Shown here in pieces: positions 41,854-52,912 of a stretch of 64,000 nucleotides of DNA. The stretch is from positions 7,116,315 to 7,180,314 of the forward strand of contig NC_087382.1 of the NCBI RefSeq assembly GCF_963675165.1. The letters are read 5' to 3'. Each line of letters begins with the position of its first letter. Within the stretch, counting starts at the first letter, position 1. A program made the position numbers and the translations under genes. The notes below the pieces were generated by a model. The model saw only the letters and a program-made list of their open reading frames with translations. It did not search any database and had not been told where the DNA came from. This DNA comes from Halichondria panicea. Lineage: Eukaryota; Porifera; Demospongiae; Suberitida; Halichondriidae.

Positions 41854-42903
41854 ATGGCTGGTGGGTGTCACAACTACACGGACAGTGACTTTAATATCAT
41901 ATTCACCACCAAGCTAGTTGTATCCTCACTGGCTACAGTAACTTGTATTGCTGCTACTCTACTAATTTTGTGTGCAAAAGCATATAAGAGGTTTGTGTAT
42001 AGGCTTGTGCTGTACTTCATGATTGCTGTGATGTTTCAAGCAATTTCTTTGATTCTTGAGCAAACACCAATTATTCATAATAAGCCAGACTCTCAAGTGG
42101 AGGTGAGAAATGGCTGGGACGTTCCATGCTCTATTTTTGCTTTTCTTGATCAAATAGCTCTTTGGATAGGCAATTTTGTTGTATTATGGATATTCCTGTA
42201 TTTGTTGCACCTTGTTTGGAATTTGTACCACTTGAAGCTTGTTCAGCAGAGTCAAAAAATATCCAAAGGCGAAATCATTGCTCTATTTGCAATTTTCATA
42301 CTGCCACTCACATTTAACTGGATACCATTTGCTACAAATATGTATGGCCTATCAGGACTGTGGTGTTGGATTAAAGAGACAGAGAATGGGTGTACAAGCG
42401 ATCCAACGATTGGTCTTGTGCTTATCTTTACGTTGTTTTATGGTCCACTTATGTTCCTTATGGTGTTCGGTTTTGCAAGTCTGTTGGTGATTGTAGTTGC
42501 GCTGTGTAAACGCTGGAAATCTGTTCAGGGCTTGGTTCGACAGCGGTACACTAAAGGGATCAAAGAGATAGTGTTTGTCATGATGTACCCTATTCTATAC
42601 AACCTAATCTGTATTTTTCTAGTGGTGAATCGAATAAACTCTGCAATTCGAAGCAGTCGAGGTGAACCGCCTTTCTATCCTCTATGGTTGGCACATGCTT
42701 TAGCTGATTCGTTTCGAACTCTTCTTCCCCCTTTGGCATTCCTTCTGCACCCAAGTACATGGGGAAACCTAATGTGTGTAAAAAAGCGGGAGGAGGATGA
42801 GGACACAGAATACTTCTATGTGCCTCCGGAGGACAGTGATATTGGTGAAGGTATCACTATACGAGGGACTAAGCAGATTGAGTATGGTAGTGTGCTGCTG
42901 TAG
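41854..42903 (+). CDS. Seven-transmembrane receptor, intronless, orphan type
   Basis: The start ATG gives MAGGCHNYTDSDFNIIFTTK. The extracellular N-terminus is only about 15 residues and has one N-glycosylation site (NYT). Seven hydrophobic segments follow. They start VVSSLATVTCIAATLLILC (TM1) and YRLVLYFMIAVMFQAISLIL (TM2). TM3 is at DQIALWIGNFVVLWIFLYLL, TM4 at IIALFAIFILPLTFNWIPFA and TM5 at FYGPLMFLMVFGFASLLVIV. TM6 is at EIVFVMMYPILYNLICIFLV and TM7 at LLPPLAFLLHPSTWGNL. Cysteines near the top of TM3 and in the second outer loop (WCWIKETENGC) could form the usual disulfide. There is no DRY motif at TM3. The third inner loop is basic, and the tail is acidic (EEDEDTEYFYVPPEDSD). The style is nearer cAMP-receptor-like or secretin-type families than rhodopsin-type, but I cannot assign a family or ligand. 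The protein is 349 residues, with no introns in the coding part. Confidence 0.78.
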   Translation: MAGGCHNYTDSDFNIIFTTKLVVSSLATVTCIAATLLILCAKAYKRFVYRLVLYFMIAVMFQAISLILEQTPIIHNKPDSQVEVRNGWDVPCSIFAFLDQIALWIGNFVVLWIFLYLLHLVWNLYHLKLVQQSQKISKGEIIALFAIFILPLTFNWIPFATNMYGLSGLWCWIKETENGCTSDPTIGLVLIFTLFYGPLMFLMVFGFASLLVIVVALCKRWKSVQGLVRQRYTKGIKEIVFVMMYPILYNLICIFLVVNRINSAIRSSRGEPPFYPLWLAHALADSFRTLLPPLAFLLHPSTWGNLMCVKKREEDEDTEYFYVPPEDSDIGEGITIRGTKQIEYGSVLL

Positions 42904-43870
42904 CAGTTTGAAACAGTATAACAATAAATGTATGGTATGGCTGTAATATATATATACATACAATTTTTATATCAATAATAATAGCTGATACAGTGTTACC
43001 AAGAGTATAATTAAATACATGTACTCTTAGTGTTACTTACTAATTATACAGTAGAATCATCATTTATAAGGTATGATGATTTACTATTAACACTTACAGT
43101 ACGTTGTAACTTGGCTGTAACCACATTTGTAACCACAGTAAGTATGAACCGTGTTCATGCAGTAAGCATACACTAAGTCAAACATTTAACTATATACAGT
43201 CATGTAACAGCAAGCATAACCTTTCAGCACAGCCTCAGAAATAGCTCCATATAATTATGCCAATGAAATTCGAATGAGAATGGTGTATATATTCAGTATT
43301 CTATATATTTGACCTTGACCCATTTTGTGAGTTTCCCTATAATTATACAATTGTCATCACAGGGGGTGGCAGTGTCAGCGTGCATGGTAGGCCAGTGGGG
43401 AATTAGAGAAGCAACATGCATATTACTGCATGCAACATTACTGCAAAATATCAAATACGTTGCATGATAATTATGGGTGTAGTGTTATCTCGAAATGGGA
43501 ACCCCGGACACTTTGATATACACCATTCTTCATTGAGTTCGGCATAATTATGGAGCTGTTCTCTGAGGCGCTTAGCTCCCAGTGCTGGCTTATAATCTTT
43601 ATAACACAGCGTGAAATTGTTGTTGCCAATGTGAACAGCCAAAAGACGCTTAGATACTGATGTGTGCATTGTGCGCATAGTCTGAACTGTTGCTACGTAT
43701 AATTATAATTATTATACACAAAAGTCAGTGAGTGTCCACCCTCACTCCACTAGATCTAATAGCCCTCCTCTCTTGTCATACTTTCAAACCGTATATATGG
43801 GACAATTGCTGACATGCAAAGCTATTGTCAACGTTTGTACGACACCCCTCCTCCCCCCCCCCCACCTAAT
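42904..43870. other. Intergenic region
   Basis: Downstream of the receptor gene. A minus-strand open stretch at about 43451-43678 contains LCYKDYKPALGAKRLREQLH, which faintly recalls WAWAFADYKPKVAAEKYCQL encoded at about 44700-44760 on the same strand. I do not call it as a gene. Confidence 0.4.
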
Positions 43871-43876
43871 GTACAG

Positions 43877-44022
43877 TTTGGCTCAAGTTTAATAGTATCC
43901 TGGGGATGATCGGCATGGGGCTGTACGTGGACTCTCAGTGGGGCCTGGCCCAGTTCAGTTTGCCCAACGAGTCTCCTTGTGTGTGTGCCTTCATTGGAGA
44001 CAAGAACTTGGTCAGTCGTAGG
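43877..44022 (+). pseudogene. Isolated WIPI/WDR45-like exon fragment
   Basis: An AG acceptor ending at 43876 and a GTGAGC donor at 44023 border an open stretch that includes [20 protein letters not shown] and then AFIGDKNLV. This matches the late propeller segment of WIPI/WDR45 (PROPPIN) autophagy proteins, where SxW-x-x-A-x-F-x-LP...PC-x-CAF is conserved. I found no other WIPI exons on either side within several kilobases. It is therefore most likely a duplicated exon fragment, or part of a gene whose other exons I have missed. Confidence 0.45.
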
Positions 44023-44819
44023 TGAGCGGATGCCTAGCTATGAGTTTGATAAACAATTCATAACGTATTTAGAATTTAGTAGCTCTTTGAAAGTGCTACA
44101 AATCAGTAATTAATTTTGTTTCGGGTCCAATTGTGGGAAAAACCGTGGACAATCATAATTCTCTGCCGCTCTTGTAGTGCTGGATCACACTGATAGTACA
44201 TAGTTAAAATGTGTGTGGCTAGCATTGAGTATAGTAAAGGAAAGGGATTGGAAACGCATTACGTCATACGGCTCAATCCTACTTACGGATCGTAGCCTTG
44301 ATTACAGGCCCTTCATTGCGGCGTAAATCGAAGCCACATAGTATAATTATGAGAGTATCTCAAGCTGGAGCTCTAAGCGTGTCTAAGCTCATACTGTGGA
44401 CAGTGTAGTTAAAGGATAAGGGCTTCATGATGGCATCCATATCAGTAAAAAAAAAGCTAGATCTATCATAATTATTTTAGTTACAATAAACACGACAACA
44501 ATGTATTTATTATTTTGTACCATCCAGACTCTGTTGAAAACATTGGTGCACGTGATGCGTTTCCAATCCCTTTCTTTTACTATCTATGGTATAATTATAT
44601 ATAAAGCATAGGCCCTGTATATTTACTAAGAATAATTTTAGCATAACTATTATGTTCACTATTTTTAGTGTGATATCTGACCCACTTGAAGGCAATTGAC
44701 AATATTTTTCTGCAGCCACTTTCGGCTTGTAATCGGCAAAAGCCCAGGCCCAAGGAAGCTCCTTAGAAGATGATCGTGATATTCCCTGTTCCTTCTCCAG
44801 GCTGATTGAACCATTAAGA

Positions 44820-45560
44820 TAATCTCTCACACAAATTATTGTTGTTGCAGGGGACGGTAAATGGGATTGTTTCCACAGATGGTGATTGCGACATTCCTTG
44901 TTGAGCCAATTCCTCCTCCGGGTTGTTTAAAGTCTCGAGGTTGTCACTCACACACCACAAATTATTTTTGTTGTTGCAGGGGACGTTAAATGGGATTGTC
45001 TCCACAGAAGATGATTGATGGGTCACTTCAATCCTGTTCAAAGTCTTGAGGTCATCTCCCACACAAAATGTTGCAGGGGACGGTAGATCTTTGAGAAGAA
45101 GTGTCATAAGAAGATGGGGTTAACTCCTCTGCAAGGCAGTTCAAAGTCTCGACGTCATCTCTCACACACAAATTATATTTGTTGTTGTAGGGGATGGTAC
45201 ATATTTGAGAGGAAGTGTCATGAGAAGATAATTGATGGGTCAATTCCTCTGCAAGGCAGTTCAAATTCTCGAGGTCAACACACAAATTATATTTGTTGTT
45301 GCAGGGGACGGTATAGCCTCGATCCCAGGCCGCACTTCCCACTTCACTTAGGCCGGTGAAGGAGGCTAGGGACGGTACATCTTTGAGAAGAACTGTCATG
45401 CACAGAATGAGAAGTAGCTTCCAGTCCCTCCTCAGAAAATGATTCCTGTTTGGCCAATTCTTCCTCTAGGTTCTGACTGCTGATGTCATTTCTCGTTAAC
45501 AAATCCTTTTCGTTGTTGCAGGAGATGGTAAACCTTTGGAAGGAAGTGTCTTGCACAGAC
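44820..45560 (-). repeat. Degenerate coding tandem repeats of about 110-130 bp
   Basis: At least five imperfect units occur on the minus strand. Each encodes a variant of VPCNNKYNLCVRDDVETLN then CLAEELTHQ-SS-DTSSQ. Three overlapping open frames (44814-45107, 45052-45399, 45344-45556) carry the units in three different phases. Each unit keeps its coding sense, but the array as a whole is frameshifted. Upstream at about 45580-45620 the minus strand encodes a short RDNPRDNP run. A 55-bp MITE (45314-45368) has landed inside. No protein family is recognised. Confidence 0.65.
45314..45368. mobile_element. 55-bp TAGCCTCG MITE with 9-bp target duplication
   Basis: The ends are TAGCCTCGATCCCAGGCCG and GAAGGAGGCTA. 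A perfect 9-bp direct repeat, gggacggta, flanks it (45305-45313 and 45369-45377). Confidence 0.88.
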
Positions 45561-46916
45561 TGAGAAGTTGTTGGGATATCTTTGGGATTGTGTCTTGGAT
45601 TGTCTCTGGGGTTGTCTCTGGAGTTGTCTCTTGCTGAAGAGTATTAATTCAAGGCAGTAGTTGTCTCACCCTGCAACAAAATGTTATCAATCATGGAATT
45701 TACATTGTGATTTTGTCTTGACTTACTGGGGTGACATTGGTGCTCCAGTTTGCCCCGTTTCAATGTGGTCGTGCAAAGTCATATTATGGTGTATATACAC
45801 ATACTGTAGAAGTGCTTAATGGTATTCATAATTTTCAGCTATGTGGTTACAACTGTGGTTACAGCCAAGTTGCCCAGAATATTGCAAGTTTTACTGTATC
45901 ACCTACGGTACAGTGGGAAATTTTTGGGAGGTGCAAAATTTCGCGTTTTTCGAAGGCAGGCAGAGCAGTAACACGAAAATTAAAACCAGGAGAAACTCCC
46001 ATGCACTGGTATTTCAAATGCAAAGCTATTGGTGGGTGTCAGTAGTTTCCTGGCATTGACCCACGAAAATTTAAAATTTCTGCTGCAGGATCTGAAGCCA
46101 AATAACGAACATTTCCCGCTACTGTAATGAGTTTAGAGTTTATTGACAAAAATTTGTCACGCACATTAGTTTGTGCTGTGCCATTTTATTATATAGCTAG
46201 ATAGACCTGACACAGAGGAGGCTGGAAAACCTTGGCTAATTATGGTTTGGCTTTCTTAGTATCGATCTGTAGACGTAATTTTTCCAGGAGTGAAGTTTTT
46301 ATTTTGCTTAGAAACAGAAATACGTAATCGTGCTAACTTCCGAGACCAACCAATTCCTGCATAAACCTCAATATTGTAATCCATTCAAATCAGGGAAAAT
46401 CCTTATAAATAATAAATTGCAGTACGGGTGCATTTGTATCGGGTCATAATAATGATTCTAAGAACTAGAATATCTCGTACTGAGAACTTGTACAATATCA
46501 AGATCTATATAATTATAGAGTCTACCATCAAGAGTTCAATTTACCATAGATAGACCATGCAGGCATGAGCTGTGTTATTGTACCATAATAATTATTGTGG
46601 AGTTGCACAAATAGCATAGCTCATTGAGGCTAGCATGAGAGCACTGCCAGACTCTGTTTTGACTACCAATAATGTTTACAGACACTAGAAAGTTAATTGG
46701 CTATAGTGTAGATCTAGTGTGGAAGAGAAGTTTGGAAAGCAAACACCTTGATCTGATCTGAATGCCATGAAGCCTTATCAGGTGATATTGACACCTTGCC
46801 ACGCCCCTTATTTATCTCCTCGTCTCTATAGCTAGTTAGTTAGCTCTGTGCACATTTTGTCTCATATATATCTATGCGCAACCTTGCAGGCCTGGTAGGC
46901 TCATAGACATCTAGAT
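45561..46916. other. Intergenic region upstream of the SOAT gene
   Basis: This holds a decayed CCGTAT-type palindrome (about 45902-46127, with AATTTCGCGTTTTTCG and CACGAAAATTAAAA) and AT-rich unique sequence. Additional upstream SOAT exons could be hidden here but I do not see one. Confidence 0.45.
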
Positions 46917-49900
46917 ATGCGTGTGAAGGTGTTCAAAGATCGCAAGTCCCTTTTTACGTAAGCTACAATTTTGACTTGCAATGCATAATTATCATAGAGA
47001 CTATACTAGATATACTACCGATGATCGACTAGATCTAGCTCTGTTATAGTTATAGCCTTTGAGACTAGCTAGAGAACATAATTATGATAAACGTTGGACA
47101 GTACCTAGATCGATGGTATAGGTATAATGATCACTTTGACTGATTTTTAGCTTGTCCCATATCTATGCAGTCAGCTGTTGGAGGGCAGTCAGCACTTTGG
47201 TGGTCTCTGGAACATTGCGCTCATTCAGTTTGGCATCATAGCCGTTATATTGACAGCTGGAGACGTCATCAGTTCTGGAGGCTTTGATCTGAGGGTGGAG
47301 ACCCTCATGTTTGGGGGGCCAATGGATTGGCTGAGGTTCACTTTGTTAGAAATTCTGCAAATCTCAGGAGCACTTTTGGTCTACCCAAGCTTTGTGGTTA
47401 GTGCATGGCTAACGCCTAACAATATTGCATCATTAGTACCTGCAGCACTGTTTACGATTGCATAGCAACTCCAAGAATCAAAAACGGCAGCCTATCACTC
47501 ACTTTAATAATGCAACGTGGATATTAAGTGCTAATAAGTTTCCGTTGTTTCATTTCACAGGTTTGGCAAAGATTGCGGAAGTTTACTGGGGGTGTTATCG
47601 ATCGTCTCTTTATGTTAGCTTACCTAGCTATGGTTGTGGTTACCATGATAGCTGTGTTTAGGTCTTTACTACTTTTAGATTTACCTCCGGTCTTCAGATG
47701 TCTCTCTACAATAGAACATGTGAGTTTAAAATCAGTGCTAGTAGCTAGACATCACAGGTCTATAGAATACAGTTTCAGTGTATAATTATAGCCACAGCCG
47801 GCCACTATATAACTGCTTTTGCAAGTTGTTGACATTGATGTAATTATAATATCGGAAACCAATTAATTATGTTGAAGTAAACCCACAGATGAGACTAGTT
47901 ATGAAGAGTTTCTCATTTATTCGTGAGAATAGTACCAAATTATTGAACCCGTGGCATAAAGATGATGAAGATGGACCCGCAGTCTGGTATGAGAGACAAA
48001 TGGATCCCTCTGTCGGCTCGTTCAGCAAGTACCTCTACTTTCTGTTTGTACCTACTCTGCTTTACAGGGACCATTATCCAAGGTGATTTCCGTACAGCAG
48101 CAAATTTTCGAGGACTTATAAAATATCGCCAGAGTAAACAAGATTAATTTTTCAAGCTTCAAGGTCAATCCGTGAAAAACGCGAACCGTTGTTGTAGTGG
48201 GAAATAATTTTAGGAGATAATGGGGGATCGTAAAAAAATGTACGTAACATCAATTATCTCTGGAACTAAAGTATTTTTGGAAAAATTTTTCAAGTTAGAC
48301 AACGTATTCAAGCTTACTCCGTGTAATTTTTAGACCTTAACCGTAAGATTTTCTTCAAATCTCTCCCTAACCGAAACGGCACTAAAAACTAGCAATTTTG
48401 AGCACTGCGGAGGGTGTGTAGATATTTAAGTAACATCGAATCTTTCATAAGATAGCCAAACTATCTATAGATGTTGTGACAAAGTTCCAAACCTTAGCCG
48501 GAAACTGTTGGCCTTTTCTCTCCCTAACCGATTACCCACTATAACAATTGGGTACTGTTTTATTAATTACCACAAACCCACCACCTTATGTTGTCATGGA
48601 AACAATTTTGGATATGTTGTAGCTTATTCATTCACCTACACAATGGTATCAGCAGATTTTCTTAGAAATGTTCCAATCATAAGATATTTACATTTAAGTA
48701 CAACTACTCACACATTTTTGGTATTCTACTCTTTATACTGGATGCACTGTAGTTAAGTATAAGAGTTAGTACTCTCGCTACAATTAGCTTAACCTTATTA
48801 TACATGTATAACAGGCTCAAATTTGTTTTTAGGGTACTAATTTATTTTTGTACATGGTTAAGAGTACAAAATGGGATTAATAGAACGAGTAACAAGCAAT
48901 GGCTAATTGCACGAGGCATACCGAATGCTATTAACCTTGCCAGTGCTTGTTATGAGCTAGTGCTAGTATAATTCCTTATTGCAGCAAAATCATTAGCACG
49001 ATAATAGTATGCATGAGTTTTTGTAAGGTGGAATGGAAGTTTTGGAGTCATGCATGTAGATATAAATGTGATGTTTAAAAGGGCCAGCTGAAGTATACTC
49101 TCAAAAGTACCCTTTCATAATTTTTAACTATTGCATAAACAGTTTAATAAAAGTAACATTAAGGTATTAGTATTTTTTGCCCTGAACAACCAGCCTCCTT
49201 CTCCTAAGTTCTGCTAAGTGGTAAATGTAGTAAGTACCCATGATGCAGTTGAGCACAGTTTAGTTTGCTGATAAAATTAATAATTCTTTACAGATTAAAG
49301 GGGCCCATCTGCTGGAGAAATGTAGCCATTTATATTGGAGAGGTAAACTCATATAAATATGTATATAGTAGAGCCCACAACATAATTATCATAATTCTGT
49401 TCTCTTTCAGTTTTTGGCTTTTTCCTACATCCATTTCATAATCTATGGCAAGTGGCTGGTCCCTGCGTCTTTCAGGTGCATGAGTTATACATTGGTACAA
49501 TTCATGTACATGTAGTTACGTATCGTCATGCAGACCGCAAGACTTGTGGAACACCTACCAGTACACTATGATGACTGCTTCACTAGGGATTTTGTCGTCA
49601 CTAGTGGTAATTTTTCATTCATGGCCCAACTTCACTGCAGAGCTGACTCGATTTGCTGATCGCGAGTTCTACACTGTAGGTAGCATGATTGAAAACTTAG
49701 TAGCTAATGCATCTGCTCACACATGCACTTAGATTTACATCCTTTAAACTATACTATTTACACATGCACCCGCAGGACTGGTGGAACAGTTCTAGCTATA
49801 CAATCTTCTATCGCAAGTGGAATGTTCTGATCTATGACTGGATCAATGCCTATTTTTACCAAGATTTGCGGAAGGCAAGCTAGTGTTAGTTAGTGCATGT

Positions 49901-52165
49901 TACTATTGTATGCATACTGATAATTTGTCCACTCTCTTCTGATAGCGATCAAATTGCCTTGTCACTTGATGCTCGCAGAATTGCTAACTTTGAGTTGTTG
50001 TGTGTGTATACGTGCAGGTGCTCAAGAGTTCTTGGCTCACTGCCCTAGTTGTGTTTCTCGTGTCATCGTTCATGCATGACTACCACGTTGCTGTAGCCAC
50101 CGGGTACTTCCTACCAGTGTTCATGGTCCTCTTTGCAGGAGGCGGAGGTAAGACTTGTTAACCAGAGGCGCATAAGGAGCCTCGATAGTGCCACGGTCTT
50201 TGTTTACTTTCCTCACCTGGCTTACTAAATTGCTGCATTTACATCAGGTTAGATTAGCATACCGTATAGTGGGTAATTTTCGTGGGGGAAAAATATTCGT
50301 GGTTTTACACTGGACCACGAATATTTTACCCCTGCAGTGCAAGCAGCAACCACGAAAATAAAAACTACGAATGGCTAAATATTGATGAACCACAAAAATT
50401 ACCCGCTATACGGTTACCTCTTGCACAATTATACCATAATTATAGCCGGTCATTTTCGGGCTGGGGACAAAATATTCGTGGTTTTTCGTAGTTGAAGCTC
50501 TGACCACGAATATTTTACCCACGAATGAAGCGACCTAGAGTCCTACACTACCTTTTCGGGCTTGGCAAATTATGCTCAGCCTCAGTCTAGCATAATAATT
50601 ATTAGAGAGACTTCTAGGAACTGAGAATAATACCGGGTAGGGTATTTGACCCTCAAGAGTCTGGTAGACCTAATTCACTTGGTTCTATCTTATAATGTAG
50701 CTAGACATATCTATCGCAATAGATCTGTACTGTAAGCACTAGCCACTAGTAGGCAGGCATGGAGGAGTATTTTCTCTTTTGAAAACTCAGGACTATATTT
50801 CACTTTCTGTAATGCTACAATACAACTACAAATAAATTGTCTTTTCAGAATGAGAGTAATGTCGGTACACCAAACTGAGGCTGACTTTTTGAACAGAATA
50901 GGCCAAAAATTGTCAAGGCCTACTAGTACCTTTACCCGCAGTGCAATCAGCAACCAGGAAAATAATTATCCACGAAATGTCTGAACCACGAATATGAAAA
51001 TTACTATAATTATTGTATGGTTGCCAGCTGATTACCTATAATTATAGCTAGCTCGCTTATCACAAAGACATCCAGTTGCTGGGTAGGGCTCGAAAATGGC
51101 TGCATATCCAGAGCATAGAGCGCTCTGCAGCCTCTGCTATAGCCTCGATTCCAGGCCGAGTTGCTTCTAGCTAGGCCGACAACTAGGCCTGGTGTTGATT
51201 GTATCTGGGCGTGGTTAGGAACCAAAACACAAGAAGCAGAGAGAACAACACACCTGTCGACAAGGGCCGGCAGTGTTGGTCCTACCTACTAGTTTGTAGT
51301 CCATCACAAAGGGCAGTGAGTGAAAGCAAGAGATTTGCCATACCATGTTGAAAACCATGGCAAAGACGTTTCTTCCTTCTGACAAGAGCTGGGCCTGTTC
51401 TGCAATGAGAGTGGGGCCTCTTGTGAAGCGGACAATGTATACGTTAATCTGAACAACTTAAACTTGCAGTAGCTAGCTAGCTAGATAATCTATGGCTAGA
51501 TTTCAGTTACTTGGAGCATACACAAAGCTAAATTACGGTATTAAACTTATACGGGGAAATATGACAGGAAACAAAGTGTGAAGAATCTCTGCTTTGGTTT
51601 CCGGTTCCTGCCACGCCCAGATACAATCAATACCAGGCCGTATTTTTCAACTTTGTTCTATTAAAAAAAAATCGGCCTGGGACCGAGGCTACCTCTGCTA
51701 TTGACCCTACTGCTACTGCATGTATATACGCTATAAGTATCTAAAGGAGTTAGACACTGTTTTGTCGGTGTCCGTGTGATTTAGAAGCCTTGTAGTTCCC
51801 TCGCTACGCTCGGGATACTAAATCAGTGCCTTTGGGCTTCTAAATCCCATAGACACCTCCAAAACAGTGTAATCAGTTTCTACTGTATAGCCAAAATAGC
51901 ATATTGCATTTAATACTGTGCTGTGATTATACTGTTAATATTCTCAGGGTTCATGTTCTTAGTGCGTCCTGACAAGAACAGTCGATTTGCTAAAGCGTTC
52001 ACTGTGTGTGGTTTTTATATGGGGACCGCCATCATTGTGTCCGCACACTACACTGAGCTGGCTGCTCGGAATGCCTGCCCCCAAGTGAACAGCTCATATC
52101 TGCAGTATGCAACTCTGGCCTGTTTCTCTCAACATAATATCACAATAGACTATATAATTATGTAA
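46917..52165 (+). CDS. SOAT: Sterol O-acyltransferase (ACAT/SOAT, MBOAT family), eleven exons
   Basis: SOAT esterifies cholesterol or other sterols with acyl-CoA in the endoplasmic reticulum for storage. Exons are 46917-46957 (ATG, MRVKVFKDRKSLF), 47171-47396, 47561-47719, 47889-48082, 49294-49342, 49411-49475, 49534-49675, 49776-49874, 50018-50147 and 51948-52165, in phase throughout; that is ten visible exons, and an eleventh upstream is possible. Diagnostic stretches are FSKYLYFLFVPTLLYRDHYP, FADREFYT joined to DWWNSSSYTIFYRKWN (the FYxDWWN motif) and WLTALVVFLVSSFMHDYHVA, which carries the catalytic histidine. The C-terminus (ELAARNACPQVNSSYLQYAT) matches the SOAT end. Many hydrophobic segments fit a multi-pass membrane enzyme. 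The intron after 49874 begins GC rather than GT. The N-terminal cytoplasmic region of vertebrate SOAT appears shortened. Catalytic residues are intact. Confidence 0.88.
48083..49293 (+). other. SOAT intron, 1.2 kb
   Basis: AT-rich intron with a stretch around 48230-48540 where CTCTCCCTAACCG recurs. I see no exon and no complete mobile element. Confidence 0.45.
50260..50415. mobile_element. CCGTAT-type MITE in SOAT intron
   Basis: The left end is ACCGTATAGTGGGTAATTTT and the right end is AAATTACCCGCTATACGG. The interior has TTCGTGGTT/AACCACGAA pairs. A related half-element, starting TAGCCGGTCATTTTCGGG, follows at about 50440-50570. Confidence 0.8.
51140..51691. mobile_element. 552-bp TAGCCTCG element with 9-bp target duplication
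   Basis: The ends are TAGCCTCGATTCCAGGCCG and CGGCCTGGGACCGAGGCTA. A perfect direct repeat, cctctgcta, flanks it (51131-51139 and 51692-51700). The sub-terminal stretch GATTGTATCTGGGCGTGG (about 51197-51214) is inverted at about 51612-51630. It is much longer than its 35-86 bp relatives. No transposase frame is visible. It lies in the last SOAT intron. Confidence 0.88.
51750..51872. mobile_element. TTAGACACTG-ended MITE in SOAT intron
   Basis: It begins TTAGACACTGTTTTGTCGGT and ends ACACCTCCAAAACAGTGTAA. It has a CCTCGCTACGCTCGGGATAC centre. A related copy in opposite arrangement lies at 55831-55961. Confidence 0.75.
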
Positions 52166-52487
52166 CATAATTATTATAGCCACTTAGTTATAACCATTGA
52201 TTTTTATAGCTGGATAGTTTTGTTGAACGTATTGCGGTAGAATAATTTCGTCGTTTTAATTTTCGTATGATGCTCTACAATACGAAATGTACGAAAAAAA
52301 CCCACTGATAAAATCGACATGGGTCGCCATAAATACATTATAATTATAATTATGTATTCCACCAAAAACTGAATTTTATACCATGGTGGTGGGCACAAAT
52401 TTCCACCATACAAAAAAACCCCGGTATACTATAATTAATGCATGACATAATTGACATGTGTCGCCATAATTGTACAGCATACATGTA

Positions 52488-52912
52488 TATGTGACAGGGC
52501 CTAGGAAAACAACCCTTATGGAGCAAACTAATTAATTGTATTTTATTGCTTAATTAAATAAAGCAGTGCTTAAGCTTCAAATTGATTACAATATCACTCA
52601 CTTTGCACCTTCCTACCCCAAAATATTTCGGGTGAAAGGGGGACAGTATTGACCTACTGTTTTGAGAAACTAATGTTCGAAGTTCTATCCACATACAAGA
52701 ACAGCATGAAAAAATTCAATGGCTGCCTTGTAACGGCTATACAAAAAAATTTTTCAGATAAAAATTTTTTTTTAGTTAGAGGAGATATTGAAGTTACTTC
52801 TTATGAAAGAAAACCAAAATCCTAAAATAGCTCTAAATATTTTACTTTGTAGTGTACTGAACATTATTAGTTTGCTCCATAAGGGTTGTTTTCCTAGGCC
52901 CTGTCACATATA
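52488..52912. mobile_element. Inverted-repeat MITE with 43-bp perfect arms
   Basis: The left arm runs TATGTGACAGGGCCTAGGAA then AACAACCCTTATGGAGCAAACTAAT, and the right arm is its exact inverse. TA lies immediately outside each end, consistent with a TA target duplication. It is about 425 bp, AT-rich inside, and has no frame. The perfect arms suggest recent activity. Confidence 0.85.
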
